This document shows positions 1 to 5,900 of a stretch of DNA of 6,696 nt, one piece after another; position 1 is the stretch's first letter, and every line of letters starts with the position of its first letter. This DNA is from Ruminococcaceae bacterium UBA1865. Its GTDB lineage: Bacteria; Bacillota; Clostridia; Oscillospirales; Acutalibacteraceae. The stretch is taken from positions 133,207 through 139,902 of the forward strand of contig DDHX01000062.1 of the NCBI GenBank assembly GCA_002338255.1, written 5' to 3'. Position numbers and translations under genes: made by a program. The notes beneath the pieces are model-generated. The model ran no database searches. It had not been told where the DNA came from and was given only the letters and a program-made list of their open reading frames with translations.

Positions 1-57
1 GCGGTTAATAATAACACAGCGGCTAATCCTCCCACGGACGGTACCGCAGCTCAATAA
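1..57 (+). CDS. 3' end of an unidentified gene (partial)
   Basis: Frame 1 is open from the window edge to a TAA at 55-57 and reads AVNNNTAANPPTDGTAAQ. A good rho-independent terminator follows 21 bases later, which supports this frame as the true gene end. The tail is rich in Ala, Asn, Pro and Thr and looks like a disordered C-terminus, so the product cannot be recognised. Its base composition is less AT-rich than the next gene. Frame 2 is also open here but runs through the terminator hairpin, so I prefer frame 1. Confidence 0.45.
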   Translation, partial: AVNNNTAANPPTDGTAAQ

Positions 58-78
58 TATATGTGGATATGAAGATAG

Positions 79-110
79 CCCTCTCAACTATGCAGTTGGG
101 AGGGATTTTT
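79..110 (+). terminator. Rho-independent terminator after the partial upstream gene
   Basis: The arms CCCTCTCAACT (79-89) and AGTTGGGAGGG (94-104) pair over 11 positions with one G-U pair around an ATGC loop. They are followed by ATTTTT at 105-110. It lies between the stop at 57 and the promoter of the next gene and insulates the two. Confidence 0.85.
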
Positions 111-130
111 GTATTATATGGAATATTTTG

Positions 131-158
131 TTGAATTAGTGAAAATGTATGGTAAAAT
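131..158 (+). promoter_or_regulatory. Putative sigma-A promoter of the DUF2971 gene
   Basis: A -35-like TTGAAT (131-136), a 16-base spacer and TAAAAT (153-158) preceded by TGG form an extended -10 pattern. It lies about 45 bases before the ATG at 203. The region is very AT-rich, so chance matches are easy. Confidence 0.4.
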
Positions 159-202
159 TATATAAATGTAATATTGCTATTGTATATTAAGGTGAGATTG
201 CT

Positions 203-1153
203 ATGAAAAATATTTTATACCATTATTGTAGTGTAGAAACTTTTATGAGCATTATGAAAAATAAAACTATTCGTGCATCTGATTGCAGTAAAACTAATGA
301 TTCTACGGAATCGAGCTGGATTGCAACACTTATCGAAGAAGTATTGATTCAATTAATAACAGATGATCAAGAACTGTGTAATGCTCTTAATATTGATGAA
401 GCAAAAATAAACTATGCTAGATCCTGTATAAATACAGTGATTCAAAGTGTTTATTATAAAAATTGTAGAGATATGGTTACGTTTATAACTTGCTTTTCTG
501 AAGACGGAGATTTATTAAGTCAATGGAGAGGGTATGCAAATAACGGACAAGGTGTTTCTATAGGTTTTAAAAAATTAAAGCTTTTATCGTTTGATACGAA
601 TGCGTATAATTACTCTTTTAAAAAAATTATATATTCTCCACTTCAACAAAAGAAACATATTGAAAAGTCCTTATGTAATCTCATTAACTCATATAAACAG
701 ATAAAATCTAATGATGATCAGGATTATTACGATTTTATACAAGATATATCGTTAACGATTGCCACGACCAGAAATTTTAGCCCAAGATTTAAAAATGAAG
801 GATTCAAAGAAGAAAAAGAATGGAGATTAATTATAAATAATCATCTAGCCAATTATCTATATTCTCATGATAATGATCCAATTACAACGGGAAATATAGA
901 TGAAAATTATCTGAAAAAAGCCGAGCTATCGAATGGATTTATTAGGGAATCTATAAATTTCAGAACAATTTCTGATGCTATCGTGCCGTTTTTTGATATT
1001 AATTTTAATAATATTAAAGACGAATTAATTTATGAGATAGTAATAGGCCCAAGATGTTCCATTACTGAATTGGATATGAAAATTTTTTTACGTGCAAACG
1101 GGTTTGACTATTCTAAGATTCATATATACAAATCAAAAACTACATATCGATAA
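203..1153 (+). CDS. DUF2971 domain protein
   Basis: The 316-residue product matches the DUF2971 pattern. The N-terminal LYHYCSVETFMSIMKN-KTIRASD block (residues 5-27) is followed by the family hallmark TCFSEDGDLLSQWRGYANNG (about 97-116) leading into GVSIGF. A later block reads NEGFKEEKEWRLI (about 199-211). The molecular function of the family is not established to my knowledge; members are common in mobile and defence-rich regions. The ATG at 203 is preceded by AAGGTGA (189-195) at good spacing. The gene is monocistronic, with a terminator on each side. It is much more AT-rich than the cotJ genes and the recombinase region, which suggests recent transfer. It lies between the second break in cotJC and the window edge, so it is probably cargo of a second insertion. 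Family assignment is fairly sure; role unknown. Confidence 0.85.
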   Translation: MKNILYHYCSVETFMSIMKNKTIRASDCSKTNDSTESSWIATLIEEVLIQLITDDQELCNALNIDEAKINYARSCINTVIQSVYYKNCRDMVTFITCFSEDGDLLSQWRGYANNGQGVSIGFKKLKLLSFDTNAYNYSFKKIIYSPLQQKKHIEKSLCNLINSYKQIKSNDDQDYYDFIQDISLTIATTRNFSPRFKNEGFKEEKEWRLIINNHLANYLYSHDNDPITTGNIDENYLKKAELSNGFIRESINFRTISDAIVPFFDINFNNIKDELIYEIVIGPRCSITELDMKIFLRANGFDYSKIHIYKSKTTYR

Positions 1154-1189
1154 TTTCCCGAATTTTATCTCTCTTAGCCATTTCAGCAA

Positions 1190-1222
1190 CCCTGCCAGCA
1201 ATTTTGTCGGCAGGGATTTTTT
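1190..1222 (+). terminator. Rho-independent terminator after the DUF2971 gene
   Basis: CCCTGCC (1190-1196) pairs with GGCAGGG (1209-1215) around a 12-base loop, followed by ATTTTTT (1216-1222). It lies 37 bases after the stop codon of the DUF2971 gene and about 40 bases before the point where cotJC homology ends. Confidence 0.85.
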
Positions 1223-1251
1223 AACGTTGTTAAGCACATACACTTATAACA

Positions 1252-1368
1252 TCATGGTACATATTCCTCTGTCCCTATATCTGTCAAAATCGCTTTGAGT
1301 TCCGGATAGGGCATTGTATAGCGTTGGCTTAGGTAGCGGAGTGAGGCACCTATTTCACCGTGTGGCCC
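1252..1368 (-). pseudogene. cotJC: cotJC central segment (codons 31-65), detached from its start
   Basis: Read on the minus strand from 1368, this stretch encodes GPHGEIGASLRYLSQRYTMP, then YPELKAILTDIGTEE. This is the part of CotJC (manganese-catalase-like spore coat protein) that should directly follow the QYGG sequence found at 5926. It has no start codon or ribosome binding site of its own. Homology ends after E65 (codon at 1264-1266); three unrelated codons (YVP) and a TGA at 1252-1254 follow, where family members continue with a LAHxE-type motif. By alignment from memory with Lactobacillus plantarum manganese catalase, E35 (in GEIG) and E65 (in GTEE) correspond to metal ligands, so this small piece carries two of them. 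The reading frame is undamaged, so I read it as an exon-like piece rather than a decayed remnant. I am sure of the homology, less of its fate. Confidence 0.9.
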
Positions 1369-1389
1369 ACCACATTCCATTTTGTTACA
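1264..1389. other. Element-cotJC junction at the recombinase end (att hybrid site)
   Basis: On the minus strand the element arm TAACAAAATGGAATGTGGT (1387-1369) meets the GG core (1368-1367), then cotJC codon 31 onward (GCCACACGGTG, 1366-1356). The element arm is an imperfect inverted copy of the arm at the other junction. The recombinase stop codon is only 3 bases beyond the 21-base arm, the usual place for a serine integrase attachment site. Confidence 0.8.
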
Positions 1390-1392
1390 AAT

Positions 1393-2823
1393 TTATAGAT
1401 AATAGAAAATTTGCAAATGACTGTTGGTCTTGTCAAATACAATTCTGTCAACAAAAGTACGGAGCAGCTTATTCTTTTCTTCGGGTGCCGTGTGCTCATC
1501 GCGCAGCTTTTCGATTGTGTTCCTGTGCTCATTGCAAAACTTTTTCACAAGCCCATCCGCATAAGTAGGTTTAACCACGGGCTTTTCTGATTCGAGCTGC
1601 ATTATCTGATTGGTGATTTTCTGCTTGTTGGTTTTATACTCTGCAAGGGAATCCACGCCGTTCTCGTAGGCTTCTTTAATGCGCATCAACTTTTGTTTTT
1701 CACGAATTAATTGCTTTTCAATCACTGCGGATTCGTAGTCTGATTTTGGCTCGGCTTTTTGAATCAGACGAATGTCGCCAAATTTGAGGTTGAGCTCTAT
1801 CATTGATAAAACCATGTCCTCCAACTTTTGAATTTTTACACAGTGAGAAATCGTACACTTGCCGTGAGCATATGCTTGGCATTGCATCGATGCGCCGGAA
1901 ATTCTTGTCAATGTGCTGCCGCAGCTGCTGCATTTTACCAAACCCTGAAGCATGAAGCCGGATAATTTTTTAGGGCCGGCATACTTGCCGTACATCAATT
2001 TATTCTCAGCGAAACGATCCTGAGTCTTTTGCCAGGTGTCGTCATCGATTAGATGCTCATGAGTACCCTCTATAATAATAATATTTGGATCATCATAATT
2101 ACGCCGAGTCCATCCCTCCGGGTTCCAACGGATTTTCCCGATATACACGGGGTTGCGCAGAACGTACTCCACAGTTCTGTTTTCCCAAAGGCCGCCGCGT
2201 TTTGTCCGAATTCCCATAGCATTGAGTTTGGCTGCTATATTTCGGTAACTTATGCCGCGGATATAATCATCAAACATCATTTTGACCAACGGGGCAGTGT
2301 CAGGATTCATGTAGTATTGCTTATTTTGAATGAGGTACCCGAAAGCAGGAGCGCTTACCGGCTCACCGCGGGAAACCTTTTCATTCATGCCGCGCTTAAC
2401 ATTTTCTCCGAGGTCTATGCTGTAATATTCGTCCATTGCCTCTAAGAGCGCTTCAATTAAAATAGATGTCTTATCATTGCCAAAGTCCTGCGAGGTGCTG
2501 ATCAGGTCAATATCGAGGTCTTTGCGCAGCATACGCTTATAAACCACGCTGTCTTCTCTGTTTCGGGCAAAACGCGAGAGCGCATAGACAAGAATCACAT
2601 CAAAGGGCTTCGGCTTTTTTTTGGCAGTACCAATCATGTGCATAAACGCAGGCCGTTTCTCAGCCTTGCGGCCGGAGATGCCCTCATCCACAAAAATGTA
2701 TTCATCCGGAAGAATCATATCATTTTTTTTTGCATAGTCCCGGATGATTTTCAGCTGACTGTCGGGACTATATTCTGTTTGGTCTTCTGTCGATACGCGG
2801 ATATAAGCAGCTGCTATTTTCAT
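1393..2823 (-). CDS. Large serine recombinase (site-specific integrase/excisionase)
   Basis: This 476-residue protein cuts and rejoins DNA at att sites through a phosphoserine intermediate. The N-terminal resolvase domain has AAAYIRVSTEDQ with catalytic S11 and R9, DEGISGRKAEKRP (46-58), and ALSRFARNRED (81-91). The recombinase domain follows at about 160-240, with FGYLIQNKQYYMNPD and a KLNAMGIRTKRGGLWENRTV-type block. A zinc ribbon has Cys at 298, 301, 315, 323 and 328. A charged coiled-coil lies at about 362-415, before the C-terminal LLRTFVDRIVF. I chose the ATG at 2823 because GGAGGTGA sits just before it and it starts the family motif MKIAAAYIRVS; an in-frame ATG at 2865 lies inside the upstream gene. 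The upstream gene ends only 28 bases earlier, so they are probably co-transcribed. It is very likely the enzyme that inserted this element into cotJC and can remove it. Confidence 0.97.
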   Translation of the reverse strand: MKIAAAYIRVSTEDQTEYSPDSQLKIIRDYAKKNDMILPDEYIFVDEGISGRKAEKRPAFMHMIGTAKKKPKPFDVILVYALSRFARNREDSVVYKRMLRKDLDIDLISTSQDFGNDKTSILIEALLEAMDEYYSIDLGENVKRGMNEKVSRGEPVSAPAFGYLIQNKQYYMNPDTAPLVKMMFDDYIRGISYRNIAAKLNAMGIRTKRGGLWENRTVEYVLRNPVYIGKIRWNPEGWTRRNYDDPNIIIIEGTHEHLIDDDTWQKTQDRFAENKLMYGKYAGPKKLSGFMLQGLVKCSSCGSTLTRISGASMQCQAYAHGKCTISHCVKIQKLEDMVLSMIELNLKFGDIRLIQKAEPKSDYESAVIEKQLIREKQKLMRIKEAYENGVDSLAEYKTNKQKITNQIMQLESEKPVVKPTYADGLVKKFCNEHRNTIEKLRDEHTAPEEKNKLLRTFVDRIVFDKTNSHLQIFYYL

Positions 2824-2851
2824 GCGCTCACCTCCACAGATAAGAGAAGAT

Positions 2852-3628
2852 TTATTGTAGGCCAAATTGGATCTTCATATCAAGTTTACCGTTTTCAAAT
2901 GTGAAATCAGCATATGCGTCCGGCGAACCGTATCCCTGCCATCGGTATGTAACGGTATAAATGCTGTCACCTTTGTTTCCAAACTCCGATTGTACTTTTC
3001 CGGTACCGCCTATGATTGCTTTCACCTGCTCATAGGTCATTCCGTCTTCAGCTTGATTGTATTCCGCTTCGGAAACGTCGGAGCCGCTGTTATCCGGCAA
3101 TGCAGAACCCGAATCCGGCTGTACAACATCTTGAAAAATAGATGCAAAGAGTGACTGGGAGCTTGCGCTGTTGGCGGATTCACTTGTGAATTGACTGACG
3201 GAGTTAGCCCCGGATGCAGAAGCAGATTCAGGTGGAAGCGCGTATTCATTTTCACTTGCTGATGGCGAACCGGATTGCGCCGGCGTCCCCGAACTGGAGG
3301 AGGAGGAAGAAGCAGACGGAGAACTATTATGGCTTGATACAGTTTGAGAAACGGATGCAGAAACAGAGGCTGGGGAAGAGGACTGAACTACTCTTGAAGA
3401 GCTGTCCGCCTTTTCATTTCCGCTGACCACTGTAGCAATAATCATTATAATTATAATGATCGCCATGAGAATTAATATGATAACGATCAACCAATTTATT
3501 TTCTTGTTTTGCGGTACGGGATATTTCGGCGTGGTTGGTTTTTTTGTCTGTACGGGTTCGTTTGGTGGAGTTTCACAATGAGGACATTTCTTCCCCTCAA
3601 ATTCTGTTCCACATTTTGGGCATATCAC
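2852..3628 (-). CDS. Zinc-ribbon, membrane-anchored protein with DUF3862-like C-terminal domain
   Basis: The 258-residue product has four parts. MICPKCGTEFEGKKCPHC gives a CxxC...CxxC zinc ribbon (C3, C6, C15, C18). A strongly hydrophobic helix spans about 44-69. A long Ser/Ala-rich linker spans about 73-190. The C-terminal domain (about 195-258) has DGMTYEQVKAIIGG-TGKVQSE, YTVTYRWQGYGSPDAYADFTF and a final QFGL, resembling DUF3862 (SmpA/BLIP-like fold). The ribbon should be cytoplasmic and the linker and last domain outside. I prefer the GTG at 3628 because GAAGGAAGAAGG lies 6 bases before it and the protein then begins with the canonical MICPKCG; an ATG at 3655 would add nine unlikely residues before it. 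It directly precedes the recombinase on the same strand. The function is unknown; such proteins occur widely in Firmicutes, often on mobile DNA. Confidence 0.85.
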   Translation of the reverse strand: MICPKCGTEFEGKKCPHCETPPNEPVQTKKPTTPKYPVPQNKKINWLIVIILILMAIIIIIMIIATVVSGNEKADSSSRVVQSSSPASVSASVSQTVSSHNSSPSASSSSSSSGTPAQSGSPSASENEYALPPESASASGANSVSQFTSESANSASSQSLFASIFQDVVQPDSGSALPDNSGSDVSEAEYNQAEDGMTYEQVKAIIGGTGKVQSEFGNKGDSIYTVTYRWQGYGSPDAYADFTFENGKLDMKIQFGLQ

Positions 3629-3681
3629 AATAATCCTTCTTCCTTCATGATGCATTTAACAAAATCCAAGCCCTCTATCTT

Positions 3682-3693
3682 CGCCGATAGGCG
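3682..3693 (-). other. Small hairpin in the leader of the zinc-ribbon/recombinase operon
   Basis: CGCC and GGCG pair around a 4-base loop in the predicted untranslated leader between the putative promoter (3696-3723) and the GTG start at 3628. It is short and may have no function. Confidence 0.2.
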
Positions 3694-3695
3694 GC

Positions 3696-3723
3696 ATCAT
3701 ACTTAAGATATTTTATTTGTGAA
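3696..3723 (-). promoter_or_regulatory. Putative promoter of the zinc-ribbon/recombinase operon
   Basis: On the minus strand TTCACA (3723-3718), a 16-base spacer and TATGAT (3701-3696) lie about 70 bases before the GTG start at 3628. The -35 overlaps one arm of an inverted repeat (3719-3745), so this may be a repressed promoter. I see no convincing sigma-E or sigma-K promoter here. Confidence 0.35.
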
Positions 3724-3745
3724 AGGCACCGTAAGCGCTTTTCAC
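3719..3745. promoter_or_regulatory. Inverted repeat overlapping the recombinase-operon promoter (operator candidate)
   Basis: GTGAAAGGC (3719-3727) and GCTTTTCAC (3737-3745) form an inverted repeat matching at 8 of 9 positions around ACCGTAAGC. No T-run follows on either strand, so it is not a typical terminator. It overlaps the predicted -35 of the minus-strand operon and lies upstream of the divergent plus-strand gene, a placement that would suit a regulator binding site. Confidence 0.35.
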
Positions 3746-3860
3746 TGACTGAATAAATTACGATTGGCAAAAGCATTTGGTTGCCGAATATCATCTTTAT
3801 GACAATAAGACCGCATAGGACAATCCGCGATCTTAATAAACATGGAATGAGGTGATTATC

Positions 3861-4115
3861 TTGGCAGCCAAAAAGCCGTTTACATTTATCGGAACCAGCT
3901 ACGTCATTGATAAATCCGGTGACGGTTCCGTGCGCTGCCGGGAGGAAATTGTATTTGAGCAGGTTCCAACTGCGGATGGTACATATCAATTCAAGCCTAT
4001 AAAGAGGACAGTATTTATGCCTGAATCTGAACAGTTAGAATGTGACAAAAAAATGATGCAGCACACAGGAGAGGTCATGTCGGATTATCTCTTTGAATAC
4101 ACGCAAAAAGTATAA
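3861..4115 (+). CDS. 84-residue hypothetical protein
   Basis: I do not recognise this family. The product starts MAAKKPFTFIGTSYVIDKSG and contains CREEIVFEQVPTADGTYQFK before a charged C-terminus with DYLFEYTQKV. It has no membrane segment or signal peptide and looks like a small soluble beta-rich protein. I chose the TTG at 3861 because AGGTGA precedes it by 6 bases; the in-frame GTG at 3852 is itself part of that ribosome binding site and would add three residues (MII). It is the only plus-strand gene in the element besides the possible peptide at 4208 and is transcribed divergently from the zinc-ribbon/recombinase operon. In frame and position it could be a small recombination accessory factor, but nothing in the sequence proves that. 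Confidence 0.7.
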   Translation: MAAKKPFTFIGTSYVIDKSGDGSVRCREEIVFEQVPTADGTYQFKPIKRTVFMPESEQLECDKKMMQHTGEVMSDYLFEYTQKV

Positions 4116-4167
4116 TAAAAAAATTACTTTTTTATGATACCACATGGAGGTAAATAAACAACCATAA

Positions 4168-4196
4168 AAATGCCGCCCAATAAAAGAGCGGCATTT
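4168..4196 (-). terminator. Hairpin terminator after the DUF6774-like gene
   Basis: AAATGCCGC (4168-4176) and GCGGCATTT (4188-4196) form a perfect 9-base-pair stem around an 11-base loop. Read on the minus strand the stem runs into TTTTTATGG, a fair U-run about 120 bases after the stop at 4317. On the plus strand only TTT follows, so it could also end the 3861-4115 transcript weakly. An A-run/T-run palindrome at about 4116-4136 lies between. Confidence 0.6.
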
Positions 4197-4207
4197 AGGG
4201 AGGAATT

Positions 4208-4273
4208 ATGAAAAAGTTTTATATGAATCCTCATACAGAGGCTTGTAAGCTGCTTGGAATAATTAAAGTATAG
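4208..4273 (+). CDS. Possible 21-residue peptide
   Basis: An ATG at 4208 is preceded by AGGGAGGAATT, an excellent ribosome binding site, and opens a 21-codon frame ending in TAG at 4271-4273. The peptide starts MKKFYMNPHTEACKLLG and ends in a short hydrophobic stretch. The MKK-x-Y-x-x-P start resembles many tiny clostridial peptides of unknown role. The hairpin just upstream (4168-4196) would partly separate it from the 84-residue gene. The strong Shine-Dalgarno is the main argument for it; the length makes chance possible. Confidence 0.35.
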   Translation: MKKFYMNPHTEACKLLGIIKV

Positions 4274-4316
4274 CGGGCTGATGTGTTTTTATTGTGAACG
4301 CTATCTAAAGGTTATG

Positions 4317-4526
4317 TTAAAAATTTGAAATTTTATTTGTACCTGAGCTTTCAGTTGACTCTTTACAAGCCGCCTGTTGAGCTGCTATGATGCCGAGGTT
4401 GTCACCAAGAGCGCTAAAAAAACTCGAGAAGATATTGATATCATTCAGACTCATTCCTTTAGACATTGCAATTGCTGTAGTAGATGCAAGGAGAACAAGG
4501 TCGTCTCCTGAAGAGCACTGCGGCAT
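4317..4526 (-). CDS. Small DUF6774-like hypothetical protein
   Basis: The 69-residue product begins MPQCSSGDDLVLLASTTAIAMSKG, continues LNDINIFSSFFSALGDNLGIIAAQQAAC, and ends in a polar tail. This resembles the short clostridial DUF6774 family, which has a cysteine near the start, a hydrophobic AxxxAIA helix, then FxxxLGDxLxxIAAQ. I give this from memory with moderate trust. No function is known to me. The ATG at 4526 sits 7 bases after GAGGTG; the codon just before it is TTG (4529), a less likely start. It is a single gene with a terminator hairpin downstream. Confidence 0.65.
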   Translation of the reverse strand: MPQCSSGDDLVLLASTTAIAMSKGMSLNDINIFSSFFSALGDNLGIIAAQQAACKESTESSGTNKISNF

Positions 4527-4605
4527 CAATTATCACCTCAGACTCATAGTATGCTAACTTGAATTTATTGTTGAGTCACTGGCATAAGTGCCTTTATAAG
4601 AATAT

Positions 4606-5037
4606 TTAATCTTTCCATCTGAACAGCAGCACACCTGCAACCATCAAGGCGATTCCACTGTATTTTTGCCAACAGAAGGGAATTCGCTCCGAATCAAGAA
4701 TTCCGAAGGCATCGATTAATGCGGCGACCAAAAGCTGCGAGATCAAAATGACTGAAATGGCCACCGTAGGCCCTAACCCCTTGATAGATAGCATCACGGT
4801 GATGGTGATGACGATGCCCAGCACACCACCCAGAAGGTAAATCTTGTTTGTACCGCCCAACTCCCCGAAATTCCCTTTGCCTAAAAGCAGCAGGGCAATG
4901 ACAGACAAGACGAATGCTACTCCTTGCACTAAAACATTTGATTCATACAACCCGATGCGGTCGCTCAGACGAGTATCCATGACCCCTTGAAAACTCATAG
5001 CCGCCCCCGCAAGAATACCAAAAAGAATACCTAACAC
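4606..5037 (-). CDS. DMT-superfamily membrane protein, YdcZ/DUF606 type
   Basis: The 143-residue product is almost entirely hydrophobic, with about five membrane helices. It starts MLGILFGILAGAAMSFQGVM and has the conserved small-residue helix pattern of the DUF606/YdcZ group, including the segment IKGLGPTVAISVILISQLL followed by LIDAFG. It ends in a helix GIALMVAGVLLF and a charged RWKD. Family members are 140-150 residues, so it is full length. They are half-size relatives of drug/metabolite transporters that may act as dimers; the substrate is unknown. The start is GTG at 5037 with AGGGGG about 6 bases upstream. It is flanked by the IS-derived palindrome (5107-5164) and the DUF6774-like gene, and has no evident link to sporulation. 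Confidence 0.9.
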   Translation of the reverse strand: MLGILFGILAGAAMSFQGVMDTRLSDRIGLYESNVLVQGVAFVLSVIALLLLGKGNFGELGGTNKIYLLGGVLGIVITITVMLSIKGLGPTVAISVILISQLLVAALIDAFGILDSERIPFCWQKYSGIALMVAGVLLFRWKD

Positions 5038-5106
5038 ACTGAATCCCCCTCTGCATCATTTGTCACCTGTTTATAAGTATCTTTTCCAGAAAGAGGTACA
5101 ACATAC

Positions 5107-5164
5107 AACTGCACCCCTTTTGTTATTTCAGTATGTCCTACTGTCTAACGAAAGGGGTGCAGTT
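5107..5164. repeat. Palindromic remnant of an IS3/IS150-group insertion sequence (MITE-like)
   Basis: AACTGCACCCCTTTTGTTA (5107-5125) and TAACGAAAGGGGTGCAGTT (5146-5164) are inverted copies with one mismatch over 19 bases. Inside them CAGTA (5129-5133) and TACTG (5139-5143) form a second stem with a 5-base loop. From memory, IS150-group IS3 elements end in such TGxACTGCACCCxTTTTGTT-type repeats. The arrangement looks like both ends of such an IS joined with no transposase left. I could not find a clear target duplication. As RNA the long hairpin could also stop transcription of the gene ending at 5209. Confidence 0.6.
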
Positions 5165-5208
5165 CATTTTCGGTGCGCTACGTTTTATTTTTGAAAATCG
5201 GTCAGTCG

Positions 5209-5649
5209 CTATACTCTTTGAACCAGACTTGCGTTATCCCAGTCGGCTAACACCACGTTATCGGCGCCTTTTTCAAGTATCTCGAAATACGCGGTGTATT
5301 TTTTACCATCTTCATCAATACAAGCAACAGAGTAATTATCCGCGCTGATTCCTAATCCGAAAACGCCGGAAAAGCTTGGTGTACCTGTTATTGCAAATTG
5401 TTTTCCTTCGTAAACCGTAAACCCATATTTGCTCCCTGCTGCTTCATAGCCGTTCGTATCGGCAATCGCTTTTTCGGATTGATCCTGCCCGTCATGTGAT
5501 AAATTCCCTGCGGCAGCACGCTGTTGGTCAATGTATCCCTGCGCGGCAGCATGCGTCTTAAATGGTGCCGAAACATGAAAGCCGCCACTGCCATTGGGGG
5601 TCTTAACGACATACCGGCTTCCCTGATGTGCTATTTCATAGCTTTTCAT
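5209..5649 (-). CDS. 146-residue hypothetical protein, possible DUF2188-like N-terminus
   Basis: I do not recognise the whole protein. The first 45 or so residues (KSYEIAHQGSRYVVKTPNGS, then FKTHAAAQGYIDQQRAAAG) follow the pattern of DUF2188, a short beta-beta-alpha domain in which a repeated residue string is followed by a helix. A polar linker leads to a second part (about 75-140) rich in beta-strand patterns such as YGFTVYEGKQFAITG and YTAYFEILEKG. No signal peptide or membrane helix is visible, so it should be cytoplasmic. The ATG at 5649 has AGAGGAG 6 bases upstream. It has its own strong sigma-A-like promoter (5720-5748). It lies inside the element, just after the terminator that ends the truncated cotJ transcript, so it is expressed apart from cotJ. 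Confidence 0.8.
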   Translation of the reverse strand: MKSYEIAHQGSRYVVKTPNGSGGFHVSAPFKTHAAAQGYIDQQRAAAGNLSHDGQDQSEKAIADTNGYEAAGSKYGFTVYEGKQFAITGTPSFSGVFGLGISADNYSVACIDEDGKKYTAYFEILEKGADNVVLADWDNASLVQRV

Positions 5650-5719
5650 AACAGCTCCTCTTTTCTGCCCTAATGGGATATTGTCTATTTATAACAATTT
5701 TATCAGTCTTTTCCATTAA

Positions 5720-5748
5720 ATAATAGAACTTATTCCGATTTAAGTCAA
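5720..5748 (-). promoter_or_regulatory. Sigma-A-type promoter of the 146-residue gene
   Basis: On the minus strand TTGACT (5748-5743), a 17-base spacer and TATTAT (5725-5720) are close to the vegetative consensus. The predicted start lies near 5713, giving a leader of about 65 bases before the ATG at 5649. This is the best promoter in the window and points to vegetative expression. Confidence 0.75.
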
Positions 5749-5807
5749 GACGTTTTATTGATGACAATGCAGCAAAAATTCTCCCACAATGCGCAGTAAA
5801 GAAATGA

Positions 5808-5840
5808 AAAGTCCGCAAGGTCGAGAGCCATGCGGACTTT
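5808..5840 (-). terminator. Rho-independent terminator just inside the element, after the cotJC stub
   Basis: AAAGTCCGCA (5808-5817) and TGCGGACTTT (5831-5840) form a perfect 10-base-pair stem around a 13-base loop. On the minus strand the stem runs into TTTTCATTTC. It lies about 60 bases after the premature stop of cotJC and about 85 bases inside the element, so cotJ transcription would end here as long as the element is in place. Confidence 0.8.
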
Positions 5841-5900
5841 CCCTGTTGGTCAGCATATACGATCCTATCATTTTACCGATTGCACATTATTAAAGTTTTA

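Noticed and set aside
1092..1298. Plus-strand 68-codon frame overlapping the DUF2971 end
   Set aside because: It overlaps the DUF2971 gene, runs through its terminator and has no ribosome binding site.
1314..1568. Plus-strand 84-codon frame across the recombinase 3' end
   Set aside because: It is antisense to the recombinase C-terminus and the cotJC segment, both of which have clear homology; no ribosome binding site.
2053..2445. Plus-strand 130-codon frame
   Set aside because: Antisense shadow of the recombinase domain; composition and lack of start signals argue against a gene.
3037..3426. Frames on both strands across the Ser-rich linker of the zinc-ribbon protein
   Set aside because: They are by-products of the repetitive Ser/Ala codons; the zinc-ribbon frame alone has domain structure at both ends.
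4546..4554. Minus-strand GCATACTAT, similar to a sigma-E/sigma-G -10, before the DUF6774-like gene
   Set aside because: Transcription would start on top of the ribosome binding site (4534-4539) and no matching -35 lies at the right distance.
5636..5818. Minus-strand 60-codon frame before the 146-residue gene
   Set aside because: It runs through the promoter and ribosome binding site of the next gene, has no good start signal and no recognisable sequence.
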